Assembly: GCF_044542075.1 (NCBI RefSeq)
Contig: NZ_JBITTU010000001.1
Span: 372,001 to 436,000, forward strand
Reading direction: 5' to 3'
DNA length: 64,000 bases
Source: Leeuwenhoekiella sp044542075
GTDB taxonomy: Bacteria; Bacteroidota; Bacteroidia; Flavobacteriales; Flavobacteriaceae
The translations under genes were made by a program, and so were the position numbers. This document shows, piece by piece, positions 50,047 through 59,400 of this stretch. The stretch's first letter is position 1. Every line of letters begins with the position of its first letter. The notes under the pieces are model-generated. The model saw only the letters and a program-made list of their open reading frames with translations, was not told the origin of the DNA and made no database searches.

Positions 50047-50597
50047 GGCAGCTAATATTTTTCATCTTAATATCTGGTTTTAGTGCGCTAAATGCACAAG
50101 GAATAAAACAGGAATACGAGCAAAAAATTGATGCTCAACAAATGCCTGCGGAAGCCTTAAACTATATTGAAAATCTTAAAATAGAAAAGCAAAAGATGCG
50201 TTACTATAAAGAAATAGATGGTGCTGCGACTAGCTTTGAGTCTAAATTTAAATCTAAAGGATATCTATATAGTGTAGAGTTTAATGAGAACGGTAAACTC
50301 GAGGATGTTGAGGTCGAAATTTCAATACAAGAAATAGGAAGTGCATTAAAACCCATTGAGAACTATCTAAACACTACCTTTGAACGGCATAGAATTGAAA
50401 AAATTCAAGCACAATATAAACCCAATAATACGTTTGAGAATACTGTTCCCAACAATCCTGATGCCTGGGAATTAATTGTAGCCACAAAAACCACAGCCAA
50501 TAAATTAGAGCGATTTGAAATGACATTTGACCAAAATGGTAATCTTCTAAGATCGCGTGAAGTAGTGAGACAACCGTATGACTTTTTATTATTCTAG
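50043..50597 (+). CDS. Exported protein of unknown function, PepSY-like
   Basis: 184 residues starting at a GTG that overlaps the tag stop by four bases. It has a signal peptide (1-19, ending NAQ). The mature part repeats a beta pattern of the form YLYSVEFNENGKLEDVEVEI and FEMTFDQNGNLLRSREV, like PepSY or similar periplasmic domains. No family can be named with confidence. Its end overlaps the DUF2490 gene by 20 bases, so the three genes are probably translated together. Confidence 0.72.
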   Translation: MRQLIFFILISGFSALNAQGIKQEYEQKIDAQQMPAEALNYIENLKIEKQKMRYYKEIDGAATSFESKFKSKGYLYSVEFNENGKLEDVEVEISIQEIGSALKPIENYLNTTFERHRIEKIQAQYKPNNTFENTVPNNPDAWELIVATKTTANKLERFEMTFDQNGNLLRSREVVRQPYDFLLF

Positions 50598-51255
50598 ATT
50601 CCTCTTTTTAGCAGTTCTCTTCCCTCTGTGCGTTCTTAGTCAAAATACAGAATTTTTAAACCAGCACGAGGTATCCTTAAATTACAATCCAGAAACAAGA
50701 TGGAGTTTTAATTTTGAGTTTACTAATCGCAATACCTTTCCTACATCTGAGGAAGCTTACACAGTACAGCATTTAGAATTATCACATTTTACGACCTACC
50801 AAAGTGGTTTCTACGGTAGTTTTAGTTTAGGATTACGCTATAGAAACCGAGAACTTTTTGATGCAGAACGCAGTAATGAAGTGCGTTTAACACAACAGTA
50901 TAATTACGTGAGATCCTATAATCAATACCGCATAGGTCACAGATTTAGGCTAGAAGAACGATTGTATACAGGAGAAACTGCCTATAGATTACGCTATAGA
51001 TTAGGCATTGATTTTCCGCTTCAGGGCTTGCGTTTAGATACGGGTGAATTTTACACGGCCATTAACTTTGAGAACGTATACAGTATTCAGGCTCAAGAAA
51101 AGCCAGACTTTAATCAGCGACTGTCGCTCGCACTTGGCAATAAAATAAACGCTGTGACAAAACTTCAGATTGCTATAGAATATAGAAAAGATGATTTTTT
51201 AATTGACGAGTCAAACAGAGTATTCTTATATACTTCAGCAAAAATTGATTTATAA
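50578..51255 (+). CDS. DUF2490 outer-membrane barrel-like protein
   Basis: 225 residues with a signal peptide (1-21, ending VLSQ). The body is built of amphipathic beta strands with many aromatic and Arg residues (GSFSLGLRYRNRELF, RIGHRFRLEERLYTG, YRLRYRLGIDFPL), the DUF2490 pattern, ending in FLYTSAKIDL. Probably a small outer-membrane barrel. It overlaps the upstream gene by 20 bases and the convergent aat gene by 6. Confidence 0.82.
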   Translation: MTFYYSRFLFLAVLFPLCVLSQNTEFLNQHEVSLNYNPETRWSFNFEFTNRNTFPTSEEAYTVQHLELSHFTTYQSGFYGSFSLGLRYRNRELFDAERSNEVRLTQQYNYVRSYNQYRIGHRFRLEERLYTGETAYRLRYRLGIDFPLQGLRLDTGEFYTAINFENVYSIQAQEKPDFNQRLSLALGNKINAVTKLQIAIEYRKDDFLIDESNRVFLYTSAKIDL

Positions 51256-51885
51256 CAGATAAGATAAGAATTGAGTTCTGCTTATTTCTGAAGCTCCCAT
51301 ACGCTCCAGATGCTCTGTATGTACTTGACAGTCTATTAATTTATAATCTTCTCTTTGAAGTTTTTGCGCCAGCGTTATGAGTGCAACCTTACTGGCATTA
51401 CTCACTTTTGCAAACATACTTTCCCCACAAAATAGTTGCTTTTCCTTTAGATTTAAACCGTATAGACCACCTACGAGCTCTTCATTTTGCCATACCTCAA
51501 CAGATTCTGCAACGCCTATCTCGTGTAATTTTTGATATGCTTCTAACATTTCATTAGTTATCCAGGTTCCGTTTTGACCATCTCGCTTTATGCGTTTACA
51601 ATTTAAAACCACGTCAAGAAAACAGGTATTATAAGTGACCTTAAATACTTTTTCTCGCAGCAGTTTACGCATTGTTTTTGAGATGTGAACTTCGGCAGGT
51701 TTTAGTACCATTCGCGGGTCTGGAGACCACCATAAAACAGGTTGACCATCATTATACCACGGAAAAATACCTTTAGAGTACGCATCTAACAATCTCTCTA
51801 CAGATAAATTTGCCCCTACAGCAAGCAAACCATCCTCATCTGCATAGCTGTAATCTGGAAAAGGCTGATGTTCGTTTATATAAAT
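51250..51885 (-). CDS. aat: Leucyl/phenylalanyl-tRNA-protein transferase, non-AUG start
   Basis: About 211 residues. Conserved Aat segments include DGLLAVGANLSVERLLDAY, GIFPWYNDGQPVLWWSPDPR, GLNLKEKQLFCGESMF and DCQVHTEHLERMGA. It attaches Leu or Phe to N-terminal Arg/Lys for the N-end rule. Homology continues 5' of the first TTG (51828) to an in-frame IYINEHQPFPDYSYADED, but no ATG, GTG or TTG exists between that TTG and the stop at 51904-51906. The start is probably ATT (51885) or ATC (51888). Confidence 0.88.
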   Translation of the reverse strand: MYINEHQPFPDYSYADEDGLLAVGANLSVERLLDAYSKGIFPWYNDGQPVLWWSPDPRMVLKPAEVHISKTMRKLLREKVFKVTYNTCFLDVVLNCKRIKRDGQNGTWITNEMLEAYQKLHEIGVAESVEVWQNEELVGGLYGLNLKEKQLFCGESMFAKVSNASKVALITLAQKLQREDYKLIDCQVHTEHLERMGASEISRTQFLSYLL

Positions 51886-51985
51886 GATAGCGTCTAAATT
51901 TAATTATGATTGATTTTACAACCTTTAATTCAAGAATAATCAAATTACAATTTTAGTGCCATATTTTTTTGAAGGTACTACAAAG

Positions 51986-52023
51986 AAATAACCCCTGTAG
52001 CCTTAAAGTTACAGGGGTTATTT
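51986..52023 (-). terminator. Terminator after DUF3127 gene
   Basis: A perfect 14-bp stem, AAATAACCCCTGTA (51986-51999) with TACAGGGGTTATTT (52010-52023). It lies 18 bases after the DUF3127 stop and is followed by T-rich sequence on the minus strand. Confidence 0.88.
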
Positions 52024-52040
52024 ATTAATTTAAAATTAGA

Positions 52041-52421
52041 TTAAAATGGTAAATCATCGTGATCATCATCATCAAAATCTGAAGCAGGCTCAAATTGATC
52101 TGCTGGTGGTACAGGAGGCATACCTGCAGCACCAGGTGAAGAACCTTCTAGATTCTCTATTCTCCAACCTTGAATACTGTTGAAATATTTTGTCTCTCCT
52201 TGTGGATTTACCCACTCACGACCACGTAAATTGATACTAATTTTCACATTCTGACCAGGCTTATAACTATCTAATAAGTCTGTCTTATCTTGTACAAACT
52301 CAACCATAATATGTTGAGGATACTGCTCTTCAGTAGTTACAACAATCTCACGCTTTCTAAAGCCATTACTTCCAAAGCTTTGCGTATCGCCTACCATTTT
52401 TACTTTTCCCTGTACTTCCAT
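52041..52421 (-). CDS. DUF3127 domain protein
   Basis: 126 residues with the compact beta pattern of DUF3127: VQGKVKMVGDTQSFGSNGFRKREIVV, then YPQHIMVEFVQDK and GQNVKISINLRGREW. It resembles an OB-fold, and the C-terminal tail is acidic (SDFDDDDHDDLPF), like the tail of single-stranded-DNA-binding proteins. A role with DNA or RNA is therefore plausible but unproved. Located alone with its own terminator. Confidence 0.88.
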   Translation of the reverse strand: MEVQGKVKMVGDTQSFGSNGFRKREIVVTTEEQYPQHIMVEFVQDKTDLLDSYKPGQNVKISINLRGREWVNPQGETKYFNSIQGWRIENLEGSSPGAAGMPPVPPADQFEPASDFDDDDHDDLPF

Positions 52422-52454
52422 CTTAGTTGTTTATTGTTATACGTGCCTTTTGTA

Positions 52455-53336
52455 TTAGGCTAAAATTAATTTCCAGGCATCACCTGTATTGTCTTGATTA
52501 ATCAAGTCGCGCACTTTTAAATGCAGTTCTTGATTTTCTTTATTGGTTATCAGAAGTTTTAAATCTTCATTATTATCTAAAAAAGCTGTGATCTCTTCTG
52601 CTGAAGGTACACGCTCTACGTTTCCTAATTTACCTAAATCATTACCCGTAAGCACACTACTATACCTAAATTTTTCAGGAATTTGATCTACGCCTATGCC
52701 TAAATTACGCAAAGGTTTTGGTACTTCAAACATTCCTTCTATGGCGCGTGTATACCAGTTAGCTCCCATACGGGCAACTAAATCTAGTTTATGCTCATTA
52801 ATGGTATGATCATCATTTAATATCGCTTTCTGCAAATGTATTTTTACAATTTCGCAAATTACAAGATTACCAGCTCCACCTTCATTTCCTAACGCAACAA
52901 CATCTTTTACTTTACATTCAAATTGCACAGGTGATTCTTTCACTCTAAAAGGCTTCACCATTTCTGACGCTTCTTTTGTAAATCCTCCTTTTACAAACTC
53001 ATCTACACCAGCATCATAATCTGTACTTGTAAGTGACATTTGTTGAACCATCGCATAATTAACGCTATTTATAACCACTTCTCCCGTAGCTATAATGTTA
53101 TCTAAGGTATGCTTAGTCGTATTATCTCTACCCCGGCGTACTGGCGAAAAAACCACAACTGGCGGGTTAGAACTAAACACATTAAAAAAGCTATAGGGCG
53201 CGAGATTAGGCCTACCGTCTGCATCTAATGTACTCGCAAATGCTATAGGCCGTGGGCCAACAGAACCAGACAAAATACCATAAACGCTGGCATTATCTGT
53301 ATTTGCAGGATCAATGGTAACAAATTCTTTGTTCAT
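52455..53336 (-). CDS. Flavin reductase family protein
   Basis: 293 residues. The N-terminal flavin reductase-like (FMN-binding) domain shows SVGPRPIAFASTLDADGRPNLAPYSFFNVFSSNPP, and later GNLVICEIVKIHL. A C-terminal extension of about 90 residues follows. It binds FMN and may reduce it with NAD(P)H for a partner oxygenase. A TACCTTTG box ends only four bases before the ATG, so the mRNA may be leaderless. Confidence 0.9.
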   Translation of the reverse strand: MNKEFVTIDPANTDNASVYGILSGSVGPRPIAFASTLDADGRPNLAPYSFFNVFSSNPPVVVFSPVRRGRDNTTKHTLDNIIATGEVVINSVNYAMVQQMSLTSTDYDAGVDEFVKGGFTKEASEMVKPFRVKESPVQFECKVKDVVALGNEGGAGNLVICEIVKIHLQKAILNDDHTINEHKLDLVARMGANWYTRAIEGMFEVPKPLRNLGIGVDQIPEKFRYSSVLTGNDLGKLGNVERVPSAEEITAFLDNNEDLKLLITNKENQELHLKVRDLINQDNTGDAWKLILA

Positions 53337-53340
53337 TTTG

Positions 53341-53371
53341 CAAAGGTAGGCATACGGTATTACACTTAAAA
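53341..53371 (-). promoter_or_regulatory. Promoter of the flavin reductase gene
   Basis: On the minus strand TACCTTTG (53348-53341) is preceded, 19 bases upstream, by TTTT (near 53368-53371), a near match of the -33 TTTG. The -7 box lies so close to the ATG at 53336 that transcription would begin at or next to the start codon. Confidence 0.5.
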
Positions 53372-53517
53372 CCGTTTTGATTACAATAATTCTCTAAGAA
53401 ATATTTTATATTTAGATAAGTCTCTTTATTATTTACAGATCATAATCAAGAAAAAAAACTAAGATTTGCACAGATATATATCAAAAAGCTTTTTTTTAGA
53501 TTAAAGACAAGAACTTT

Positions 53518-54669
53518 ATGAACTTTAACCCAGATCAACGGTTCTCTCGCTGGTTTATAATCTTTGCCGCTGTAGTAATCACAGCCCTCATTCTCTGGAA
53601 TGTTTCTTTATTTTTTGACCAGCTCAAACAGTCAGAACGCGATCGCATGCAAATCTGGGCCTCTTCTATGGAAGCTTTTAATACTGAAGACATTAATCAA
53701 TACTATGCATTAAGCCAGAAAATAAATTCTAAAAATCAATACATCCCAATTATAATCACAGATGACCAGGACAGTATTGTAAACAGTATAAATATTCCGG
53801 AAGCAGTACTAAAAGACGCCGTAAGATCACAAGAGCTTTTAATGGAAATGGCTACTGAGAATGAACCCATACGTATTGATATCACCGGCGGCGATTTACA
53901 ATATGCGTACTACGGGCATTCTCCTGTTATTAATCAGCTTAAATACTTTCCTATTGTTTTAGTAATAATTGTCATCCTGTTTATTGCCGTAATTTATTTC
54001 TTCTACGCCACCTCAAAAGCTTCTGAGCAAAATCTCGTTTGGGCCGGTATGGCAAAAGAAACAGCACACCAGATAGGCACACCACTGTCTTCACTAGTGG
54101 GGTGGACAGAAATTTTAAAAAGTGAAAATGTAAATCCGGAATACCTGGTAGAAATCAATAAAGATATCACCAGGCTTGAGACCATAACCGGCAGATTTTC
54201 TAAAATAGGTAGTATCCCAAAACTAGAGCGTAAAAATATAATTCTAGAAACACAGGATGCCTTTGAATACCTTTCAAAACGCAGCTCTAAACTTATAGAT
54301 TTTGAAATAGACGTACCTCAGGGAGAACTTTATGTAATGCTCAACAAAGAACTTTTTGCGTGGAGTATAGAAAACCTCGTTAAAAATGCAATTGACGCCA
54401 TGAAAGGCAAGGGAGCCTTGAAGCTTACCTTAAAGCGAGATACCCGCTACGCTAAAATTTTAATTAAAGATACCGGTAAAGGAATCCCAAAAATGAATTT
54501 CTCAACTATTTTTGAACCCGGTTACACTACTAAGAAAAGAGGCTGGGGATTGGGCTTATCACTTACAAAACGTATTATAGAAGAATATCACGATGGGCAG
54601 GTACGCGTTTTGCATAGCGAAATAAATAAAGGAACAACATTTCAAATTGCCTTAAAACTGGTAGATTAA
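53518..54669 (+). CDS. Sensor histidine kinase, orphan
   Basis: 383 residues with membrane helices near 13-33 and 145-164 and a periplasmic sensor part of about 110 residues between them. HisKA-like segment AKETAHQIGTPLSSLVGWTEIL carries His184. The ATPase domain has NLVKNAIDAM, DTGKGIP and GWGLGLSLTKRI. There is no response regulator nearby. It is translationally coupled (TAATG) to the Nudix gene. The signal it senses is unknown. Confidence 0.9.
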   Translation: MNFNPDQRFSRWFIIFAAVVITALILWNVSLFFDQLKQSERDRMQIWASSMEAFNTEDINQYYALSQKINSKNQYIPIIITDDQDSIVNSINIPEAVLKDAVRSQELLMEMATENEPIRIDITGGDLQYAYYGHSPVINQLKYFPIVLVIIVILFIAVIYFFYATSKASEQNLVWAGMAKETAHQIGTPLSSLVGWTEILKSENVNPEYLVEINKDITRLETITGRFSKIGSIPKLERKNIILETQDAFEYLSKRSSKLIDFEIDVPQGELYVMLNKELFAWSIENLVKNAIDAMKGKGALKLTLKRDTRYAKILIKDTGKGIPKMNFSTIFEPGYTTKKRGWGLGLSLTKRIIEEYHDGQVRVLHSEINKGTTFQIALKLVD

Positions 54670-55256
54670 TGAATGAAAATGTAAGAAATATGAACGTCAC
54701 CGTGTTGTCTGACAACTGGTACACGCTAAATAAAGTAGATTTTGAATACCTCAATAAAGATAACGAGTGGGAAAAACAATCTCGTGAAGCCTACGATAGG
54801 GGTAATGGTGCCGTTGTGCTACTCTACAATAACCTACAAAAAACTATAATTCTTACCCGTCAGTTTAGAATGCCTACTTATTTGAATAAAAATAATGATG
54901 GGATGATGATTGAAGCCTGTGCTGGATTACTTGATGAAAACGACCCTACTACGGCGATTTTAAAAGAGATTGAAGAAGAAACAGGCTACAAAGTAGACAA
55001 GGCTACAAAAATATTTGAATCGTATATGTCGCCCGGCTCTGTTACAGAAATCCTACACTTCTTTATTGCAGAATATTCTAAGAAACAAAAAGTGTCTGAA
55101 GGTGGCGGTGCTGCAGATGAAACAGAAAATATTGAAGTGCTTGAATACCAATTTGAAGAAGCGATAAACCTTATGAAAACTGGCGCTATAAAAGATGCTA
55201 AAACAATTATGCTTCTACAATATGCCCAAATAAATCTGGTAGATCTTGGTAAATAA
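54669..55256 (+). CDS. nudK: GDP-mannose pyrophosphatase (Nudix)
   Basis: 195 residues similar along its length to E. coli NudK: LSDNWYTLNKVDFEY, YDRGNGAVVLLYN, RQFRMPTYLN and YMSPGSVTEILHFF. The Nudix box CAGLLDENDPTTAILKEIEE has Asp where E. coli has the first Glu. It would split GDP-mannose to mannose-1-phosphate and GMP. The ATG overlaps the kinase stop as TAATG. Confidence 0.9.
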   Translation: MNENVRNMNVTVLSDNWYTLNKVDFEYLNKDNEWEKQSREAYDRGNGAVVLLYNNLQKTIILTRQFRMPTYLNKNNDGMMIEACAGLLDENDPTTAILKEIEEETGYKVDKATKIFESYMSPGSVTEILHFFIAEYSKKQKVSEGGGAADETENIEVLEYQFEEAINLMKTGAIKDAKTIMLLQYAQINLVDLGK

Positions 55257-55289
55257 TTTAATTTAGCAGCATCAATCAATAGATGAATT

Positions 55290-55646
55290 ATGGCTACTAC
55301 GTACGTTAAATTTGGTGAATCCAAAATACGTAACAATTGTCCTAAATGTTTTGCCCAGGACGGTCTCGTTTTCAGTTTCTCTAATAAAGTAGTGGAGACT
55401 AAGTTAATGAGTAAGGCCACAAAAGAAATTAAAGGAGAACTTACTTGCAGTCATTGCGAAACCATCATCTACCCTGCACTATGGACTGACGAGATTGACC
55501 GCGTTTACCTGTACAATTTAAAACGTATAGGCAATCCTGACGTTTACACCCGCTTTAAACCTTTAGCAGTGGGTATTTTTGTAGGTATTACCATAGCTAT
55601 TGCGGGTGTTGCATTTGCTATTTATACCTTACAACAACCTCAATAA
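55290..55646 (+). CDS. Zinc-ribbon membrane protein of unknown function
   Basis: 118 residues. Two pairs of cysteines, NCPKC (near 17-21) and CSHC (near 53-56), suggest a zinc ribbon. A C-terminal hydrophobic helix (AVGIFVGITIAIAGVAFAIY) anchors it. Not a family I recognise. It is convergent with the HIT gene. Confidence 0.8.
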   Translation: MATTYVKFGESKIRNNCPKCFAQDGLVFSFSNKVVETKLMSKATKEIKGELTCSHCETIIYPALWTDEIDRVYLYNLKRIGNPDVYTRFKPLAVGIFVGITIAIAGVAFAIYTLQQPQ

Positions 55647-55666
55647 ATGACTTCATATAAAATATC

Positions 55667-56056
55667 TTACAACGCTGCGTTGATTTGAGATGCTAATTCT
55701 TTAAATTCAGCCTCAGTAAGTGATTTTTTTGAAATAAACCGTGCATCTTCCATTGTTGTTAAGGGGATCAAATGTACATGTACATGTGGCACTTCAAGAC
55801 CTATAACAGAAACTCCTATTCGTTTACAATCTACTACCTTTTCGAGAGAAATTGCGACTTTTCGGCTAAAAGACATAAGCGCTATATATTCTACTTCAGA
55901 AAGATCAAATAATTTGTTCACTTCCTTTTTAGGAATACAAAGCGTATGCCCCTTTGCGTTAGGATTAACGTCTAAAATTGCAATATGCTTGTCGTCTTCT
56001 GCAACAATATGACCTGGGATTTCGCGATTTATAATTTTTGTGAAAATTGATGCCAT
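55667..56056 (-). CDS. HIT family protein
   Basis: 129 residues with the histidine triad motif HVHVHLIPL and the N-terminal CGxxD-like FTKIINREIPGHIVAEDD start and GHTLCIPKKEV. HIT proteins of this length hydrolyse AMP-linked nucleotides such as adenosine 5'-phosphoramidates or Ap4A. Single gene. Confidence 0.95.
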   Translation of the reverse strand: MASIFTKIINREIPGHIVAEDDKHIAILDVNPNAKGHTLCIPKKEVNKLFDLSEVEYIALMSFSRKVAISLEKVVDCKRIGVSVIGLEVPHVHVHLIPLTTMEDARFISKKSLTEAEFKELASQINAAL

Positions 56057-56441
56057 AGTGATTTCCTTATTTTTTTCGAAGGTAACGAGAATGTATTTTT
56101 CTTCCTAATTTATGTTCTTCAAACAGTACATTTGGCAAAATAAAGTGATTAATAAATTTAAAAATTCACTTTATTTTTAACATAGTTTAAAGTACCCCCC
56201 AACAGAATAGCATATTCTCAGGATTTATCGGTTTCATTGCTTTATTAAAAGTGTTTTTCATTAAAAGCTGCATAAATATCCGATTAAAACACCAATTGAT
56301 TTTAATATTTTAAAAATCAAATGATTTAAAAACTGTCGTCTGTCGATTCACAGGTGACGTCTGTCTATTTCATTATGTTTTTTTTAACCTTTTCTGCTAC
56401 TTAGATGTAACTAACAATTAGATCTATTAAATAAAACATTT
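56057..56441. other. Intergenic control region upstream of susC
   Basis: A 385-base gap without a gene. It contains a TACATTTG box (56127-56134) just before a 12-bp inverted repeat (56137-56148 with 56166-56177), a second AT-rich inverted repeat (TTGATTTT, 56296-56303, with AAAATCAA, 56313-56320), and two direct repeats 21 bases apart (56337-56348 and 56358-56369). A canonical susC promoter box is not obvious. Confidence 0.6.
56337..56369 (+). promoter_or_regulatory. Direct-repeat operator candidate upstream of susC
   Basis: CGTCTGTCGATT (56337-56348) recurs as CGTCTGTCTATT (56358-56369), 11 of 12 bases identical, start-to-start 21 bases, which is two helical turns. The copies lie 73-105 bases before the susC ATG. 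This would suit a dimeric or tandem activator. Confidence 0.45.
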
Positions 56442-59400
56442 ATGAAACAAAAGCTACTGTATTTAGTACTGCCGTTGTTTTTTCTGTGTGTACAGAGTGT
56501 TTGCGCACAGCAACAACAGGTGTCAGGAACAATTTTAGATTCTGAAAACGGAATGCCCATACCGGGTGTTACCATATCAGAAAAAGGAACAGGTAACGGA
56601 ACCGTATCTGATTTTGATGGTAATTATACTATTGAAGTTTCTTCAGATGCAACACTTGTATTTTCTATGATAGGCTTCACTACTCAGGAAGTTGGTATTG
56701 CAGGAAAAAATGAAATCAATGTAAATTTTGTGGTAAGCACAGAAGCACTAAATGAGGTTGTGATTACGGCTCTTGGTATTAAACGTGAAGTTAAAAAGCT
56801 GGGATACGCTATGACCGAAGTAAGCGGTGAAGAACTGGCAAAAACAAACACGGTTAATCCCGTTCTTGCCTTACAAGGTAAGGTTGCTGGGGTTAGTATT
56901 GGCGCTTCAGACGGTGGATTATTTGGTAATTCAAAAATTCAGATTCGGGGTGTTTCTTCATTAAACTCTACAAACAATCAACCTATATTCGTTATTGACG
57001 GGGTAATACTTGAAAATACCGAATCTAAAGACAACTCTGCAGATTGGGCTGCAAGTGCCAATGACTATGGTAATATCTTAAAAAATCTTAACCCAGATGA
57101 TTACAAATCTGTTTCGGTGCTTAAAGGCGCTGCAGCAACGGCACTATATGGTTCACGTGGTATTAATGGCGTGGTATTAATCGAGACTAAAGATGGTTCT
57201 GGTTCTCGCGGGATTGGCGTTTCTGTAAAGCAATCAATAGGTATAGATTACGTTTTTGACACTCCAGATTTACAAAATCAATTTGGTCCCGGTACACTTG
57301 CTGGTTATATTGGCTACGGTAACAGGGATGAAAACAATAATTTTTATCGCTTTGATACAGGGCAATTCTATTATAACAACGAAGGCCAGGCTACTTTAAT
57401 AGGCCACGCGGGCGGCGGCTTAAGTTATGGGCCACGTTTTGACGGTTCGCTAATTGAAGATTATGATGGAAATTTAATTCCCTATGCTGCTCAAAAAGAT
57501 AATATGAAGAATGCCTATGAGACAGGCATTAATACAAACACATCATTTTCAGTAAGTGGTGCCAACGATAAGGGTAGCTTTTATCTGTCTGATTCTTACA
57601 ATAAAAGAACAGGTACGCTACCAAGTAACAGTTTTGAAAGAAACGCAATTTTATTTAGAGCTACTTACAATTTAACCCCTTGGCTAAAGGCCAGCGGATC
57701 TATGTCTTTCACCCAATCTAATGCACAAAACGCCCTAGATGCCATATCGCAAAACTTTTTTGAAGGAGGCTTTGAGCGCATTTATAATACTGAAAAATAT
57801 TCACAACGCCGTTTTTGGCAGGCACCACACGGAGGTGTACCTAACGCACAGTTTAATGATGAGTTTGCCTTTGCTCCTAACAGCGGATTGTGGTTTAACT
57901 ACAATACCATAGACGACAGAAGCAAAGAGACTGTTTCACGCCCTGTGATTACTCTTTCTGCTAAGGCAACAGACTGGTTAACTATAACTGCACAGGCTAG
58001 TGCAAATGACTATACCACAAAGTATGAGTCTAAAGCTTTAGGTAGTGGCTATGCAAATGAAGGCGGGCAGTATGTTTTAAATCACTCCAGAGATTTAACT
58101 CGTAACGGAAAAATAACTCTTGATATTCATAAAGACATAAGCGAAGATATTTCTTCAACACTCTTAATAGGTGCAGAAATATTTGATCAGGAAAAATCAT
58201 ATAGTAATGTAAGAACAGATGGTGGTTTAATTGTACCGGGTAGATTTTTTATGGACAACTCAAGAAGAAATCTTATTTCTGATGCAGGTATCTTTGGCAC
58301 CAAACAAATAAACTCGCTTTATTTCTTATCTAGTTTTGGCTATAAAGATCAATTGTTCTTAGACATTACCGGTAGAAATGACTGGTCTTCTGCTCTGGTT
58401 TACACTAACGGAACCGGCACAAACTCATACTTCTACCCTTCTGTATCTAGTTCCTGGCTTTTAAGCGAAACTTTTAAAACGCCAGACTGGGTAACTTTTG
58501 GAAAATTAAGAGCTTCCTGGGCGCAGGTAGGTAGCGACACAGACCCGTATGTAATAAATCCCGGATACGCTATTGGCAGATATGAAATGAATGACGGCAA
58601 CTTTGTTTATAATAATTCAATATCAAAAACCCTTGTTAACCGAGAACTTATTCCAGAACGTAAAAACTCCTATGAATTTGGCCTTGATGCCCGTTTTTTA
58701 AACAATCGTCTAGGTGTTGATTTTGCATATTACAATGAGACTATTAAAAACCAAATTGGTAATGTTCCGGTAAATGCTGAGGCAGGTTACACTCAATACT
58801 TAACTAACATTGGTACCTTAAGTAATTATGGGGTTGAATTAAGTCTTTATGGTTCTCCTGTAAAAACTCAGAATTTTGAATGGAATGCAACTTTCAATTA
58901 CTGGAATAATACCACAAAAGTTAAAGATCTTGATGATGCCTTCGGAGGTTTTAAAACATTAGGCGGCGATATCAGCTATGGGAACTTTAGAATAGGCTCT
59001 GTTGCCTTTGAAGATGGCGAATATGGTGTGTTAATGTCTGATAGTGCTATAAAGACCTGGCAATCTGTAGATGACGCCGGTAATCCTATAGACGATCCGC
59101 GTAACGGAATGAAACTACTTACCTACAGTGATTCTAGACGTGGCGCTTATTATCAACGCAGTGGGACAGTAGAAAAGGTAGGTAAAGTTCAGCCAGATTT
59201 TGAAGGTTCATTAAGCAATGAATTCACCTATAAAGGTGTATCTCTTTCTGTATTATTAGATGCTAGATATGGTGGCCACATCGCATCATATTCAAGCAGA
59301 TATGGTACTGCATATGGATATCTTGATTCTTCTCTAAGAGGTAGAGATGAAGCAAATGGTGGAGTTAGCTGGACTTCTCAATATTCAGATATTGAAGGAC

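Noticed and set aside
54986..55420. 144-residue minus-strand open frame
   Set aside because: Antisense to nudK and the zinc-ribbon gene, both supported by motifs; Ser/Ile/Leu-rich composition of a shadow frame.
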